This document shows positions 54,540 through 64,000 of a stretch of 64,000 nucleotides of DNA, in pieces. The notes beneath the pieces are model-generated. The model saw only the letters and a list, made by a program, of their open reading frames with translations. It was not told the origin of the DNA and made no database searches. Source of the stretch: Tretioscincus oriximinensis (lineage: Eukaryota > Chordata > Lepidosauria > Squamata > Gymnophthalmidae); NCBI GenBank assembly GCA_022410635.1, contig JAJVDF010000124.1, forward strand, positions 2,155,384 through 2,219,383. The letters are read 5' to 3'. The first letter of the stretch is position 1. Each line of letters begins with the position of its first letter. The translations under genes were made by a program, and so were the position numbers.

Positions 54540-57080
54540 ACCGCCAGTTTCCCATTTCAATCAAGTCAAGTTTGGGTTGATTCCATGCTTGGTTTTCCCC
54601 TTGCTCTTTGCCCCAGAAGATCCCATGAAGAAGCTGTGGGTCACAGAATTCAAGAAGCAACTGCAAAGATGACGGTGGGGAGCAGATGCTGCCTGGTGAC
54701 GCACCTTTGAGGTATTACCACAACAGGCTCTGAGCAAATAACCTCAAACAGGAGATGTGGCAAGTGCTGGGCCAAGCTGCCGCACTGTGCCTTGAAGAAA
54801 CAGGGAGGCAGATGAGAGGGAGAACGCCATCTGTGTCTGGATGCTGGCAACGGGCTGCCACGGGCTCCTGCTGTCGGAGAATGCAGGAACAGAGCCAAGG
54901 CGTCAAGGGTGCTGACATGCAAACAGTGCCAGCCCTGGCCCAGACAAGTCAGAGCAGATTCTTTGGGTTTAGGATAGAGGCAGGCAGGAAGGGGCCTGCT
55001 GGGAAGGTTGAAATGGTAGCAGAAGAAAAAGGGCCAAAGAGGGGAGTGGTTTTCGAACTTGGAACCTAAGGACCTTGGGCTCTTTTTGTATGCACCTGCC
55101 TTAAGGCATATGATCTAGCAAGGAAAAACATAGGCAGCTTTTCTAGGCCAGCATATCCCCAACAGGAACCTTTATAGAGAAGTATGCTTTTTACACAGGC
55201 AGGCAGGCACAGTAGATAGACATTTTAGCAAGAGGTCTTAAAGCCCCTTAGAATCTAACAAGGAGGTAGCAGGAGATTTTATAATATCTGAACAAGCAGA
55301 TCTGTCTATAAAGGTTACTCTTGTTAGGCTCTTAAGTGCTACAAGAGCCCCTTGCTGGATATTCTGAATTCCGACTAACCCGGCTATTTCTTTGAAATCG
55401 ACAATTAAAGCATATTAGTTAATGTTTGATGTACATTGGCCGCAGCCACACAAGTTTGCATTAAGCAGCTAGATGGGTATTACAAGTGGGATCATGATGC
55501 TGCACAGACTCCAAAGATCAGCTCCACATCTGCCACTGGGGATACCTCCAAGTGCAGGTTTGCAACTTCGGAGGCATCTTCAAAGGCTGCATTAGTCTCA
55601 TGCGATGCCCTTTCTACTTCACTGTGCCTGTGTGCCACATATCAGCCCTATGTGCCAACCTGCTGTTGCTAATGTGCATTAGCTGGTGTTATTACACATG
55701 TATATTAAGGGGAGTGCATGAAGACCAGCACAGAATCTCAGTCACATGAAGTAATTATTCCTCTCTACAGTACTTCCCTGTGTTCAATTCTTGGGGCCCC
55801 AATTTAGATAAATAGTATGTAGTGGCAAATCCCTGTTTCAAGATAAAATCCAAGAAAAGATTNGGTGCAGAACGGGTCTGCATTTGGACACCAACATGCC
55901 TACCCACGATTTAAGTGCAGGGAGAAGTTTCTGTACACAACAGAGAATCATACAGAGTCAGCACAGCAAACTAGATTTCAAATTATGATGTGTTAGGTGT
56001 GATCATATCAGAGGCTGGAAGATACCATATGAGGAATTTCCCCAGGGCTGTTAGGAAGTCTGAGCCATGTGGAAGTCACTTTACATTCAGACTGTGCCAG
56101 GAACTGCAAGATCGAAAATAAATCAACTGAAATGGGTTTTCCAGGTTGAAATGCCTTTATCTGTCCACCTTGTTCTGTGTAGTTATGTGCAATAGAGGGA
56201 GGTACCAGTATATCTGCCATCCAATGTTCTGGAAGTAGTCAGATGCTGACCTAAGACAATACAGTTCTAATGGATTGTACATCTTTTAATTAATTTGCAC
56301 GATTGTTTTTAATTGTAGTTGAAGCTCCTGTCATGAATAAATAAATAAATCACATAACCAGTGTTTGGAAGTTTATAAAATGACCTAGCTGGTTTGACGA
56401 GCTTCAAAACAGGCTGAAAAGTGAGCAAGGAGACTATTATTGTGAAAATGTTAAACCTTTTGTATGAGATTTCTACAAGACCTTTTAACTGTTTCGATGC
56501 TGGATGGAAGGAGTGTGTCTTCAAAGGTTTCAAGACTATTTCCTGAGGTTTCCCCTGTTTTAATTCAAGTGCCTATCTGTGGGTAATTAATGAAGAATAG
56601 AAGAACACAGCACCATATTGAATAGTCATTTTCTCTTCACTCATTTAAAACAAAGGTCTGAGCAAGCANACACACAATTGTGTAAATGGGCTGCCAGGCA
56701 TGGACAACAACGAACTGGGAGTTTTGCATCCGGAAATCTCATAATGGAAGCTGGAAATCTCATACATTTGGAGCTCTACTCCCATGCAAAGTACACACAG
56801 AAATTTAGTGACGTCACTCCAGGCACCATTTCTGGAAGCAGAGACCAGAAATGACAACACTTGTGATGTCATTTCCAGCCCTGGGCCACCCTTCCCAGAA
56901 GCATATTTCCATACGAGGTTTCATACTTTGTATAAGAATGGAAAATCTCTCAAAACATGAGATTCTCATGCAATTCTCAGGGCTGCTGACAATTTCCTGT
57001 TTTTTTACTTCCTGACAGATTTTTTTTATTTCCTGTTTTATGAAGGCACTGTTACTACTTTTAACTGTTTTTTTTATTAT
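54540..57080. other. Largely unrecognised interval
   Basis: Apart from a U-family copy (55,215-55,400) and the CRE repeat at 56.8 kb, I see no repeat. An open frame at 55,436-55,672 (78 codons, Ser/Thr/Ala/Cys-rich) has no motif or splice context I can support. Confidence 0.4.
56798..56960. repeat. Repeat carrying TGACGTCA
   Basis: CRE palindrome at 56809-56816, then GGCACCATTTCTGGAAGCAG and CACTTGTGATGTCATTTCCA as in the 32.7 kb copy. Confidence 0.65.
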
Positions 57081-57084
57081 TTAT

Positions 57085-57440
57085 TGTCTTGGTATAGCCG
57101 GGGTTCACCTTCCAGCGATTCCAAAATGACCAGCTACTGGTTTCTCATTTTCCAGCAGAACTTCTGTTGCCTGTTTCAGGGCTCTTAGTTGTGTTTCTGC
57201 CTGGTTTTCCATTCTGTTTTTTCACAATGACAAGTGCTTATTATAAAGTCTTGGAAGCCCAGCAGCTTCACAAAGCTGCCAGTAGCAGCAGTCTGAATGA
57301 GGTTTTGTTGTGCAGGCGACGGGACCTGCTGGGAAGTGAAATCTGAGCAGTGGGCAGCCTCTTCTGCCCAGGCTGCAGANTTACAGCTCTCAGCCTGCAC
57401 CTGCAGATACCCCTGGGAGGGAGGAAGCCTCGTTAGCCAA
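57085..57440 (-). repeat. Z-family repeat
   Basis: GTTTCTGCCTGGTTTTCCAT, ACCTGCTGGGAAGTGAAATC and TTACAGCTCTCAGCCTGCAC. A relic of the end lies at 58,232-58,275. Confidence 0.72.
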
Positions 57441-57645
57441 TCTGAACNTAAGAGGAGCCCTACTGAATCGGGCTAGAGTCCATCTAGCCTTCTGTCTCAC
57501 TCAGTGGCTCTGGACATCTCAAGCAGAAGAAGGCAACATCCCCATCTGCTCCCTTCTCCCTGCACATGATACTTCAGGAATCCTGCCTGTTGCTCCACCT
57601 CAGAGGCAGGANCAAGAAGTGCATCTTAGTAAACTTGGCTTCCCT
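57440..57645 (-). repeat. GLDKFM-family LINE tail
   Basis: TAAGAGGAGCCCTACTGAAT through AGGAATCCTGCCTGTTGCTC. Confidence 0.75.
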
Positions 57646-58064
57646 ATCGAAGACTCTCAAGCAGAGTAAAAACAGAGAATTATTGTGTCTGCTCGGTCTC
57701 AGGGTTCCAAAATACTGATCAAGATACTGACAAGCTTTGATGTGTCAGACTCTTTTGAGCATATAATTGTTTATTTAAGGTATCTAAGGGCCTGAAGAAG
57801 CCCAGGCAAAATCCTCTGTACCAGAAATGGAATAGCCTTAAACTTCTTTCTCTATTTGAATTATATATTTGTGTTTGCCTACATTTGGTCTAGTAATATA
57901 GATGTATGCACTTAATTGTTTGCTGAGTATCATTTGTAATATGAATACAATTTTGTAAAAACTTTTGGATTGCATGTTGAGCATTTATTACTAGGTACAC
58001 ATGTGATGTACAATGGTAATAAGACTGTTGATTTTTTTGTTTATTCTTCGCAAGCTATTGGACT

Positions 58065-58195
58065 TGTTCTGAGCAATTCTCTGGTATTAATCCTGTTTTA
58101 CGGCTACTGTAAGGTTGCTAGCTACCACCACCTCTTTTGGAAATAAATTCCGCAGATCCACGACCNTCTGGGTGAAAAAAACACACACTTTCCTT
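58065..58195 (-). repeat. GLDKFM-family LINE fragment
   Basis: TAATCCTGTTTTACGG then CTACCACCACCTCTTTTGG and CTGGGTGAAAAA, antisense to the family's coding end. Confidence 0.6.
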
Positions 58196-58777
58196 GATAC
58201 ACCTGAAAAATACCACCGTATTTGCATCCAGTCCTGCCCACAGAAACCTGTTTTCTACTTACAGGAAGGTGGCTATAGGGACCTGCAGTTCAATGCCAGC
58301 GCAATCTATGGCAGACCCCATTTCCAGAATAAGGCTCAGTGCAAAAAGGGCTAGAGAAGCCACCACCTTTCTGGGAACTGCAAATTGACCCCTCCTTGCT
58401 CACATTCCTCCACGACTAGCCTTGAGAGGTGTCTCTGATTGCCTTTGACACCAGTGACAATATATTCCCAGCATTAGTAGTTACTGGAGGGCAGCAGATC
58501 TTGCCAAGGGGAAAGGTGGAGTCTTTGGAGAAAACATTTCCCTAATCGTCCTGCAACCTGCTTTTTAACACCACTTCACTCTCATTGCTTTTCTTTCACC
58601 TTTACTCAGGGACAAAGCACAGCCTTACATAAGAACAGAAGAGGAATCAGGCTTGTTTGTATAAAATTTGGAAAAGCTCCTTGTTCTTGGGGGGGGGGGA
58701 GGGGGGCTTTCTCTCCCATCATCCTTTGCTTCAGTGAGATTCAAAAAACTGTAATCTTCAAGTTTGATCAACCACAT

Positions 58778-58872
58778 TCGGGGCCTGCCATAGTCTGCAC
58801 TAGCATGCGGATATCAGGCTCCCTATATATCTGAGATATATCCTGGATTAACACCCAGTATGGACAGGACTT
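58778..58872. mobile_element. S-family half element
   Basis: GGGGCCTGCCATAGTCTGCA through GGATTAACACCCAGTATGGA. Smaller relics lie at 27,185-27,232, 35,143-35,202, 40,660-40,712 and 58,290-58,350. Confidence 0.6.
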
Positions 58873-59194
58873 GACAGTTGATTATTACTCCTATGTGCAG
58901 GGGAGAATTGCTTGCTGATAAGATCTCTTAGGCCATGATTGTATCTTTTATANTGATTTCAACTGGCTTGCTGAGCTTGCATTTTCATGTCTGTGGTTTC
59001 AATATTATATTCCTTGGGATCCGCCCTTCATTTCTTTTTTAATGAGGAACATCATCTAATTACGTTTAAGGAAAACAGAAGTCTTTGAAATTTTGGTCTC
59101 TTACCCTGCCTGGATTTCTCCGGTCACTTCATGGCAAACACTAAGTGTTGCAATAGAAAAGGTTGTTTTGAGGAGCTCAGGACAGGTAGCGGGC

Positions 59195-59395
59195 AGAGGG
59201 TTATACATCCATCTATGGAATCTACTTCCAGGTGAGGTGGTGACAGCTATCAGCTGACAGTTTTCTTTCAAATGCCTTTTCCAGGAGGTTGAGAGCAGGT
59301 GAAGTNGAATTGCAGGGTTTCTGTGCGAGACAGAATGCAAGGCTGGATGGATGGTGGCCCCATTTTGTAGGGCTCCTTCGTGTTCTTAACTACAG
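59195..59395 (+). repeat. GLDKFM-family LINE fragment
   Basis: ATCTATGGAATCTACTTCCA through GAGACAGAATGCAAGGCTGG to GTTCTTAACTA. Diverged. Confidence 0.6.
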
Positions 59396-59399
59396 TAGC

Positions 59400-59780
59400 T
59401 ATGAAAATAGAGAAAAGGATCCAGGGATATTTAGTCTGCAAAAGAGGAGACCTGATAGCTATCTACAAATACCTGAAGGGCTACCACAGAGCAGAGGGGT
59501 CAACTTTATTCTCATTGACACATGGAAGGACTAGAAGCAATTAGATGAAACTGCAACGAAATAGGTAATAGATTTCAGGAAAAAAAAACTTTTTGACATT
59601 AAGGGTAATAAACCAGTGGAATAGGTTGCCAAAGGAGGTAGCAAGTTCTCCTTGACTGGAGGTTTTCAAACAAAGTCTGGACTGTTATCACTCTGGAATG
59701 GTTTAGCAAATTCTACTTTGAGTGAGGGGGTTGGACCCTGGAGGCTCCTTCCAACTGTAGGATTCTTTTGTGTTCAACTT
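59400..59780 (+). repeat. CR1 LINE 3' fragment
   Basis: Same family as the 30.3 kb copy: CCTGAAGGGCTACCACAGAG, CCAGTGGAATAGGTTGCC, and GGGGTTGGACCCTGGAGGCT near the end. Confidence 0.85.
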
Positions 59781-60202
59781 TATGATTCTTTAAGTATTCA
59801 ACCTCTGGCATTTAATTCTGGATTGGCATTTAATTCTAAGCGTGATACTTCAGAAAGATTTGGAGGGTCACAATTAGTCATCCTTGGTTTAGTCCATCAG
59901 GAGCAGGACTGTGGAAAGGGATTTTCAAATCCCTGAAAAACATCACAGGAAGGTTGGTCAGTCTCTCATATTAACCTACTTGCAGGGGTGTTGTAGGCTG
60001 CTGCTCACTGCAACGAGGATTCATAATGGTTTATTTATGTATCTTTATTTCAAACACTGTGAGTGCAGATATGGCAGTGATCCTTCATTGATTTACCAGG
60101 GAGTAAATGTCAATAATGTCCCTGAGGCCTGTTTGTGAATTGCCAAATATTTCTCAAACCCATTGCAGATATAGTTTGGATGTGCTTTAGGATGAATTAA
60201 AT

Positions 60203-60848
60203 ACAGTCATCCCTCAAAACTCATATTAGTTTCACTAGTGATTTTTGAGTACAGTATTTGAAATTTTGGTGTTTATATAGGGACTTTCCCTACTTCTATT
60301 CATATCTTGGATAATCCAGGGTCTCCCCCATTTCTGTGATTTTCTCCTTCACACTTTGGCTTGGACTAGAGAGGTCAAACTTTTCTATCCACACTGGACA
60401 CAGTGTAGTTTGGTCCAGGTAGCCAAAATGATCACCTACACTGAGATATTAACAGATCTAACGGCTGTTCAGGGGCCCAAAGACATTTGCAGATGGGCAC
60501 ACTGGAGCCTATCCCAGAACAGGCCATTCAGGTGCAAGCAGCTTATTCTGGGCGTAGTGGACCACTCTAATGTCCAGAAGTTCTCAAATGCCCAAAATTT
60601 CAATATTTGTGAGTCAGAAAGCTTCTATGCTGCTTTCTCCCCATCTCCTGGATCTCCCATACAACCCATTTAAGATCTCTAGAAAGATTTACTCTGTCCT
60701 ATCTGCCTCTTCACACCCATCCATTTGGGTTACTTCCAGATCTTCCCCACATTCCACCTCAACCTTCTGTCTTTCACTTTCAAAATTAAAAATTTACTAT
60801 AAATTTGGGTAGTCCCTACTCTAATGAATAATGGGGGTTGACGACTAT
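60203..60848. mobile_element. Possible TA-flanked DNA transposon (pogo/Tigger-like ends)
   Basis: The left end TACAGTCATCCCTC and the reverse complement of the right end, TAGTCGTCAACCC, are similar, about 645 bp apart and flanked by TA. No transposase frame seen. Confidence 0.35.
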
Positions 60849-61067
60849 ATGTAAAGAACTGATCCCCCCCTTCTCCGATTTGGGATATAAACACCAGACA
60901 ATATTTAAGAATTATGTGAGCTGAGGTAAATTGTGGGTAAGAGTAAACCCGTGAAGCATCTCTGTTTTACTGTGGAGCCTCTGGGAAATTGGGCTGTAAG
61001 TGTTCCTTCTGTGAATGGAATGTTCGGGAGTAATGCTGACATACGGTGCAACTTCCCCCCTGTTTTT

Positions 61068-61073
61068 TTTATT
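61068..61073 (-). terminator. Candidate RABGGTA poly(A) signal
   Basis: AATAAA on the minus strand 87 bases after the RABGGTA stop codon. A T/G-rich tract on the minus strand farther on could be the downstream element. A canonical hexamer at this distance is plausible for a short 3' UTR. Confidence 0.5.
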
Positions 61074-61159
61074 TCCTCATGTCAATAAATTAAAGATGTT
61101 GGGGCATTGGGGAGTTCTGGGCTCAGTGCGGGGTGGGGAGAATGTCCCTTGGCACTCTA

Positions 61160-61308
61160 TCAAGTCAGGATAGTTGGCACATTTGGCAGCAGTGTGCTAA
61201 GCTCTGAATGGACGTCAGGGATTTGGCAGAGAGGGTTCCCTTGCACATTGAGGTGGGCAAGTTTTAGGAAGGAGGCCAGAGGTTGGAGGTCGGAAGGTCG
61301 CCGGATAC
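61160..61308 (-). CDS. RABGGTA: RABGGTA terminal coding exon with stop codon
   Basis: 149 bp. Acceptor TCTCCACAG at 61309; TGA at 61162-61160. It encodes IRRPSDLQPLASFLKLAHLN, VQGNPLCQIPDVHSEL and STLLPNVPTILT, matching the C-terminal end of RABGGTA. Confidence 0.94.
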
Positions 61309-62581
61309 CTGTGGAGAAAGTTGGCAAGTTAAGGAGAACTCCATTTTCCAAACTGGAAGTTCCTTTCCACATTCCAAACCCATTTTCCCTGCCCATGACA
61401 GGAAGGAAGGAGGTTCCCTACTGGGCAAGGTGTCAAGAGGATACGGTTGTTGCGGAGTGAAAGTTCCTCCAGGCTGGGAAGTGGAGGTAGCCCGTCCAAG
61501 GTCTCAATGAGGTTGTCATCAATTTCCAATACCTGTGGCAGAAAGAGGAGGATGGAAATACAAGATCAAGAACAAGAATCGAGTTTTTATACCCCGCTGT
61601 TTTCCAGAGTTTACAAGGTTAATTTTCGCCTTACATCTTATTCTGTCTTCCCCATCGGGTTAATGGTGGTACTCATTTATCTAAATGAAATGCAGATTAC
61701 AAATTTGCATCTCTTTCAAATAGCTGAGTTGCCTAGAGCTGCAGGCTAGTGGAAGGCGCTCACTTCTCCCCGCACCCAACACCGAACTCCCAGATGAAAG
61801 ACCGTCTCCTTAGCAATTGAGCCATTCGTGCCTCAACTTGCCAGAGACCCTGCTCTGTGCCCTAACAAGAACCCAATGGAAGGGAAGGTCTTCTGAGGGA
61901 GGTTAGGCTGGGTGTAGATCTATCAGCTGGATGGAGAGAAGGAAGAAATATTTTACAACAGGCAGGCAGGGAGACTTTACCTCAGGAAGGAAGGTTTTAC
62001 CTCAGGAAGGAAGGAAGAAAAAAGGAAGGAAGGAAGAAAGAAAGGATTTACATCAGGAATGCAGGAAGGTAGGAGGGATATAAAGAAGGAAAGAGGCTTT
62101 TCCTCTGGAAGGAATGCTGGCAGAAAGGCAACTTTACCTCAAGGCAGCGCACCATGGCTAGAGAGGGGGGCAATCGGTGGAGCAAGTTCCCTGACAGATT
62201 CATATGTGTCACCAACAGCAAATGTTCCATGTGGCAAAGGATGGTGAGACCCTGTAAAAAGAAAGAAAGAAGATGGCAGTACTGGTTAAAATGCTTGTCA
62301 GGTGGAGGAGGAAACACAAGTTTAGTAAGGAATTGGGAATGTTAAGAATGCAGCTGCAGTTGAAACCCAGCTGTTTTTCCAGGCCTGGGATTCTGAGGCT
62401 GCAACCCCCTCAGCAACTTCTGGAACACTCTCGTCCCGCCTGCCTCTGAGCCTCCACCTCCTACCCGCTGAGACATGTCCATGACCCGGGCCTCAGCGTA
62501 TTCCATCTTCAGGATGCTGTTCTCAATCAGGAACTTGCTGCGCAAGTCGTCCAGGTAGGCTGAGCGCATAGGGTCGGCGGC
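61160..62581 (-). CDS. RABGGTA: RABGGTA, Rab geranylgeranyltransferase alpha subunit (last four coding exons)
   Basis: Join of minus-strand exons 62581-62465, 62251-62138, 61532-61445 and 61308-61160 (468 nt: 155 residues plus TGA). All introns are GT/AG with matching phase. The protein pairs with RABGGTB and, with REP, adds geranylgeranyl groups to C-terminal cysteines of Rab GTPases in the cytosol. Seen: a DPMRSAYLDDLRSKFLIEN block, then leucine-rich repeats with LSGNLLHRLPPSLAMVRCLE, then LPPLPSLEELSLRNNR and HLNVQGNPLC, ending LLPNVPTILT. This corresponds to the C-terminal LRR domain of the vertebrate subunit. The prenyltransferase alpha repeats lie off the right edge. Confidence 0.94.
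61445..61532 (-). CDS. RABGGTA: RABGGTA exon, LRR
   Basis: 88 bp. Acceptor TGCCACAG at 61533, donor AACC/GTATCC at 61445. It encodes VLEIDDNLIETLDGLPPLPS and LEELSLRNNR, whose last Arg codon is split across the junction. Confidence 0.93.
61575..61838 (-). repeat. SINE-2 in a RABGGTA intron
   Basis: ATCGAGTTTTTATACCCCGC, TTACATCTTATTCTGTCTTC and TTGAGCCATTCGTGCC, antisense SINE-2. Same strand as RABGGTA. Confidence 0.72.
61950..62045. repeat. GGAA-rich low-complexity tract in a RABGGTA intron
   Basis: AGGAAGGAAGGTTTTACCTC-type tandem text with GGAAGGAAGAAA units between two LRR exons. Confidence 0.85.
62138..62251 (-). CDS. RABGGTA: RABGGTA exon, LRR
   Basis: 114 bp, 38 codons, phase 0. Acceptor TTTTTACAG at 62252, donor CTTGAG/GTAAAG at 62138. 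It encodes GLTILCHMEHLLLVTHMNLS followed by GNLLHRLPPSLAMVRCLE, a clear leucine-rich repeat. Confidence 0.94.
62465..62581 (-). CDS. RABGGTA: RABGGTA exon
   Basis: 117 bp, 39 codons, phase 0. Acceptor TCCCACAG at 62582, donor CAGCGG/GTAGG at 62465. It encodes AADPMRSAYLDDLRSKFLIE, then NSILKMEYAEARVMDMSQR, the link into the LRR domain. Confidence 0.94.
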
Positions 62582-62989
62582 CTGTGGGAAAGGTAGAGTG
62601 GGGACAGAAAAGAAGGACGAGAAGATGACAATGGGGTGTAGACATGGGGGAAAGGGCTACCTGAGACAGCGGTGCTGTGTTCCTCAATCCCTACAGAATT
62701 TCTGAAGAAGTAGACCTGTCTACGAAAGCTTATGCCAACCACTTTTCTCAAGTTAGTCTCAAAGTGCTGNTNGCTCCTTTGTTGGAATCCCTACAGAAGT
62801 TTGGCCTTCTTTGATCAAAGAAAGGACAGACATCTGGCCTTGGAAGCATTGTTGCCATCAGAGAGCACATTAATGAATATCGCAAGGAACTGCAGCAGTA
62901 TGAGTTGCTTTAATCCAAATGCTAGAATTTATTTACTTATTTGTTTCCTTTCCTCCTTATTTCCTTCTTCCTGCACTGCTCAGCCATCC

Positions 62990-63850
62990 ATAGTATTTTG
63001 GGGTTCCTACCTTCCATCCATAATCAAGGACAATATTACCAATCACATGGAGAAGCAAGCATTGCTGAATGAAAGTTAGCATGGCTTCTGCAAAGGTAAA
63101 TCACGCCTTACAAACTTGTTAGATTTCTTTGAGAGTGTTAATAAATATGTGAATAAAGGGGATCCAGTTGATACCGTCTATCTAGACTTTCAGAAGGCTT
63201 TTGATAATGTTCCTCATCAAAGGCTCCAAATAAAGCTCCACAGTCATGGAATAAGAAGACAGACTCTGTACTGGATCGGAAACTGGCGAAAGGACAAACG
63301 ACAAAGAGTAATAGTGAATGGACAGTTCCCTGGGTGGAAGGAGGTGAAAAGTGGGGTACCCCAGGGATCTGTACTGGGACCTCTGCTTTTCAGTATCTTC
63401 ATAAACAATCTGGATGCCGAGGTAAATAGTGAAGTAGCCAAGTTCGCTGATGACACAAAACTGTCCAGGGTAGTGAAAACTGAAAGTGATTCCAAGGAGC
63501 TCCAGAGTGATCTATTGAAATTGGGTGAGTGGGCAACAAAGTGGCAAATGCACTTCAATTTAAGCAAGTCCTGCACATTGGGGCAAAGAACCTCAACTAT
63601 TCCTATGAACTGATGGAGACCAAGGGCTTTCTGTGACAAGAACAGGAAAAGGTTCTTGGGGTGCTGGTGAACAGTTCAATGAAGGTGTCAACCCATTGAG
63701 CAGCAGCAGCAAAAGAAGCAAATTCAGTGTTGGGGTTCATAAGGAAAGGAATCGAAAACAAGTCAGCAAATGTCATTTTGCTCTTTGTAAATCTGTGGTG
63801 AGGCCACAATTGGAATACTGTGTCCAATTCTGGTCAGCACATCTCAAAAA
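62990..63850 (+). pseudogene. CR1-clade LINE reverse transcriptase fragment
   Basis: Translation gives TNLLDFFESVNKYV, VYLDFQKAFDNVPHQRL, SGVPQGSVLGPLLF and KFADDTKL: fingers/palm motifs of a non-LTR reverse transcriptase with FADD as catalytic motif. A later frame gives VVRPQLEYCVQFWSAHL, typical of CR1 elements. An in-frame TAG near 63,079 and a frameshift near 63,600 show it is dead. It lies just upstream of RABGGTA exons, antisense to the gene, and is cut by a SINE at about 63,855. Confidence 0.85.
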
Positions 63851-63854
63851 ANAT

Positions 63855-64000
63855 GTTTGTTGTAGTGGTTAGAGTGTTGGACTTGTACCTGGCAGTCTCC
63901 CGGTTCGATCCCCCACTCCTCCACTAAAGCCAACTGGGTGATCTTGGGCCAGTCACAGTTCTTTGAACTCTCTCAGCCCCACCTACTCCACAGGGTGTCT
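63855..64000 (+). repeat. SINE-1, cut by window end
   Basis: GTTGTAGTGGTTAGAGTGTT to CCTACTCCACAGGGTGTCT, inserted in the CR1-clade reverse transcriptase. Confidence 0.88.

Larger units (their letters stand above)
21219..61067. other. Repeat-filled interval between TGM1 exon 2 and RABGGTA
   Basis: About 40 kb with no supported protein-coding exon. It must hold the TGM1 promoter and non-coding first exon. Most of it is assigned to interspersed repeats in separate entries. From memory, the mammalian interval is only a few kb, so most of this length is inferred to be repeat expansion. Confidence 0.8.

Noticed and set aside
60356..60673. 105-residue plus ORF
   Set aside because: It lies inside the possible TA-flanked element but shows no DDE-transposase or other recognisable motif.

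Overview
The window is vertebrate nuclear DNA, most likely from a squamate reptile. This is inferred from two intron-rich vertebrate genes lying in a dense mix of CR1- and L2-clade LINE fragments, tRNA-derived SINEs, foldback MITEs and TCTA/TCTG microsatellites. I see no bacterial operon, CRISPR array or viral gene. Repeat families were recognised by eye, so their boundaries are good to about 10-30 bases unless a target duplication or terminus is quoted.

Two protein-coding genes are supported, both on the minus strand. From 179 to 21,218 lie eleven coding exons of TGM1 (keratinocyte transglutaminase 1). They run from the start codon to the first beta-barrel domain. All ten internal junctions have canonical GT/AG sites and the reading frame is continuous. 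The exons encode an N-terminal cysteine cluster (membrane anchor), the catalytic triad Cys343/His402/Asp425 in this numbering, and the calcium-site loops. The last exons lie off the left edge. From 61,160 to 62,581 lie the last four coding exons of RABGGTA (Rab geranylgeranyltransferase alpha subunit, C-terminal leucine-rich repeats), with its stop codon and a plausible poly(A) signal. RABGGTA's earlier exons lie off the right edge. In mammals RABGGTA sits directly upstream of TGM1 in the same orientation, and that order is kept here.

The roughly 40 kb between the genes (21.2-61.1 kb) and the 8.8 kb third intron of TGM1 are almost wholly interspersed repeats. They include CR1-clade LINE 3' ends (a 'GLDKFM' family), L2-clade 3' ends and two SINE families. 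There are several foldback families, called S, D, T, V and Q here. One ~350-400 bp family ('Z') carries ACTACA..TCCCAG motifs. Another family carries intact TGACGTCA sites. There is one hAT element of SPIN/URR1 type with an exact 8-bp target duplication, and a group of copies with Helitron-like 3' ends (hairpin plus CTAG-T). A degraded CR1-clade reverse transcriptase and a SINE occupy the right edge.

The two genes do not act in one pathway. TGM1 cross-links cornified-envelope proteins in epidermis. RABGGTA supports prenylation of Rab GTPases. The non-coding first exon and promoter of TGM1 are not identified with certainty; two minus-strand candidates (31.4 kb and 47.8 kb) are described. No clearly new multi-gene system is visible. 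The most unusual content is the mobile-element material.
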